DNA of 64,000 nucleotides, from positions 377,448 through 441,447 of the forward strand of contig VFFE01006619.1 of the NCBI GenBank assembly GCA_008921705.1, given 5' to 3'. The stretch comes from Burhinus oedicnemus. Taxonomy: Eukaryota; Chordata; Aves; Charadriiformes; Burhinidae. The notes beneath the pieces were generated by a model, which worked only from the letters and a program-made list of their open reading frames with translations, was not told the DNA's origin and did not search any database. This document shows positions 62,214 to 64,000 of this stretch, piece after piece. Each line of letters opens with the position of its first letter. The first letter of the stretch is position 1. Made by a program: the position numbers and the translations under genes.

Positions 62214-62866
62214 CATATATGGTGGAAAAGGACCTGGGAGCACTGGTCAACAGCCAGCTGAATATAAGCCAGCAGTGTGCCCAGGAGGCCAAGAAGGCCA
62301 AGAGCATCCTGGCCTGTATCAGGAATAGTAGGGCCAGCAGGACTAGGGAAGTGATTGTCCCCCTGTACTCAGCACTGGTGAGTCTACAACTCGAATACTG
62401 TGTTCAGTTTTGGGCCCCTCATTACAAGACAGACATTGAGATTCTGGAGCGGGTCTAGAGAAGGGCAACGAAGCTGGGGAACGGTGTACAGAACAAGTCT
62501 TATGAAGAGCAGCTGAGGGAACTGGGGTTGTTTAGCCTGGAGAAAAGGAGGCGGTAGCGAGGTTGGGGTTGGTCTCTTCTCTCAAGTAACAAGCAACAGG
62601 ACAAGAGGAAATGGCCTCAAGTTGTGCCAGGAGAGGTTTAGGATGGATATGAGGAAAAATTTCTTCACTGAAAGGGTTATCAAGCATTGGAACAGGCTGC
62701 CCAGGGAAGTGGTTGAGTCACCATCCCTGGAGGTATTTAAAAGACGGATAGATGTGGTGCTTAGGGACTTAGTGGTGGGCTTGGCAGTAGTAGGTTGATG
62801 GCTGGACTCAATGATCTTAAAAGTCCCTTCCAACCTAGACCATTCTATGATTCTATGAATTCTATT
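62214..62866 (+). mobile_element. CR1 LINE, 5'-truncated, plus strand, internally deleted
   Basis: The copy starts at about 62214 (CATATATGGTGGAAAAGGAC) and carries the longest LINE body in the window. It includes the GTGTTCAGTTTTGGGCCCCT block, CAGGAGAGGTTTAGGATGG and the 3' untranslated GACTCAATGATCTTAAAAGT. It ends in two ATTCTATG octamers plus AATTCTATT (62842-62866). Compared with the copy at 32603, a segment of roughly 50 bases is missing at 62549-62554. It belongs to the subfamily that also left the 40-base scrap at 2606-2648. Confidence 0.95.
62221..62798 (+). pseudogene. Broken CR1 ORF2 fragment
   Basis: Frame 1 (ending 62458) encodes '[14 protein letters not shown]', '[19 protein letters not shown]' and '[19 protein letters not shown]', then a premature TAG at 62456-62458, where related copies have CAG in 'ERVQRRATK'. 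The same frame resumes with 'RRATKLGNG' and '[14 protein letters not shown]' and meets a second TAG at 62555-62557, created by an internal deletion. A shifted frame then runs on with '[18 protein letters not shown]', '[19 protein letters not shown]' and '[17 protein letters not shown]', and reads past the usual stop position to TGA at 62796-62798. Three lesions make it clearly dead. The methionine at 62174 is upstream non-LINE sequence. Confidence 0.93.
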
Positions 62867-63457
62867 CTGGGTGGGTTACAGCAAGGCCACTGAAAAGAGC
62901 ACATCAAACATGCTGCCATCAGGAAGGGTCCCCATAGCCCAGATCCTACCTTCAGCACCAAGATCAAGCTGTGGTAGGTCAGACAGACATGGCCAGGATA
63001 CAGCACTGACCAACCTTATCACAGCCAAGGCTCTTCAGTGTAACGCCTGCCACCTTCCCCAATCAACTGCTGCAAGTTACATGGCTTTGCTACTTCACTG
63101 CAAGGAAATAAATGCCAACTGCCAAAGAAACCCTTTTTTGTTGTTGGTGGTGGTTATGTTGCCATTCAGAGGAGATACAGGGGGAAGAAGCCTTCCTCCC
63201 AGACACCAGAGGTAGCTGAGGTATTTTCAACTCAGATCTCCTCCCTAGGCCAGGGGAACAAGCAACCTACGCAGACACTTGTGATTTGTCAAGAAATCTT
63301 TTTAAGCTTTTATGAAGACCTGCAAGTTCCAACCAAGTTTAAAATAAACATGCCATAGAAAAATGTGAATCAAGACAACAGAGAGCAAGAAGAAACAGTT
63401 CACAAAAAAGATACATGAATCAGGAAAGAATCTGAAATAAATTTGGAAGAAGTATAG
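62867..63457. other. Non-coding sequence, no gene seen
   Basis: Unique sequence after the CR1 tail. The 114-codon open frame 62871-63215 has no recognisable domain. Confidence 0.6.
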
Positions 63458-63625
63458 CTGGCAGTGTTAGATATCAAGAAGCCTTTTCCTCAAAGCATAG
63501 AATGGGACTCAGCCAAGGATGAAGAAAGATCATTTCAGAAAGGAATGAGAAATACAGCCACAGAGGATGGTAAAGCAATTCAAGCATTAAATGAATACTT
63601 ACATGTTTACAACAGAGATGCCTAA
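63458..63625 (+). other. Unidentified 55-codon open stretch, possible decayed element
   Basis: After an in-frame TAG at 63455-63457 the frame stays open for 55 codons to TAA at 63623-63625. It has acidic and polar, protein-like composition, with 'KPFPQSIEWDSAKDEE' near the start and 'EDGKAIQALNEYLHVYN' near the end. The 'KAIQALNEYL' piece is loosely like the linker before reverse transcriptase in LINE ORF2 ('KAEVLNDFF' type). No upstream or downstream continuation is visible in any frame. It could equally be chance. Confidence 0.25.
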
Positions 63626-64000
63626 AAATCTGTCAGATGACACTGGCTATATATCTGCTATCATGAAAGAGTTCAGAAGCAGTTAAGGAAAAGCATTAAG
63701 CTAACTGGAGCGGTGGAAACGAAGGACAAGACCACTGGAGAGCTTCAGCTACGTGACTGCTGTTGGACAGCCTAAGCACTCTCAGATTGAACTTGCCAGT
63801 TGCATCGATGCATACAACAGATATGGACTCAGCCTACTGACTGCAAAGTGGCACTTAGAGACGCTGCTCAGCACTGGCACCACTTTCTGCCCACTGAAGT
63901 CAGAAGAAGGGGAAGCCTGACCCCCACAAGAATTGATATCAAAATTATATCAGATACTAAATTCAACAATCCCCCTTAAAAAAAAAAATAAAAAAAAAAT
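63626..64000. other. Non-coding end of window with A-rich edge
   Basis: No gene is seen. The last 23 bases (63978-64000) are A11, T, A10, T. They may be a poly-A tail of a retroposed sequence or a simple A-tract, but the window ends here, so the context is missing. Confidence 0.6.

Noticed and set aside
62779..62797. GCAGTAGTAGGTTGATGG resembling a let-7 microRNA core
   Set aside because: It lies in the 3' part of a CR1 copy and matches the CR1 sequence there; there is no precursor hairpin.

Overview
This window looks like one stretch of an avian nuclear genome, intergenic or deep intronic. The main evidence is CR1 LINE copies, several ending in the octamer tail (ATTCTATG)n that is characteristic of avian/sauropsid CR1. 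There are no Alu-, L1- or B1/B2-like repeats, and the sequence between repeats is AT-rich and sparse. Two runs of N (50 and 20 bases) sit against homopolymers, as in a draft assembly. I found no exon, promoter, tRNA, rRNA, CRISPR array or viral gene I could defend. The open reading frames are short, lack family motifs and fit chance, apart from tails of the CR1 reverse-transcriptase polyprotein (ORF2).

Layout: 1-8.8 kb is non-coding, with remnants of an old CR1/L3-type LINE (about 1.66-2.26 kb) and a 40-base younger CR1 scrap (2.6 kb). At 8.8-9.15 kb lies a second old CR1/L3-type remnant. 9.15-32.6 kb is unique non-coding DNA with homopolymers, an assembly gap at 11.76-11.81 kb, a long purine tract at 22.9 kb and a small GC-rich patch at 24.57-24.70 kb. 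At 32.6-33.09 kb is the best-preserved CR1 tail, with 128 open codons. At 36.85-36.98 kb is an old CR1 3' end of the type found in turtles and crocodilians. A minus-strand CR1 lies at 46.73-46.97 kb. A second gap, after a 17-G run, is at 53.74-53.78 kb.

60.58-62.87 kb is the most repeat-rich part: a minus-strand CR1, then two CR1 copies lying 5' to 5' (62.03-62.16 minus, 62.21-62.87 plus). The window ends in an unidentified 55-codon open stretch and an A-rich edge.

The copies fall into at least two age classes: diverged CR1/L3-type remnants, and younger avian CR1 with readable ORF2 tails and octamer tails. No genes work together here, and I saw no convincing undescribed system. The most useful observations are the CR1 stratigraphy and rearrangements, the gap-flanking homopolymers, a few non-B-DNA candidates and a recurring A/C-rich tract type. 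Family assignments come from recognising conserved LINE motifs by eye; no alignment or search was run.
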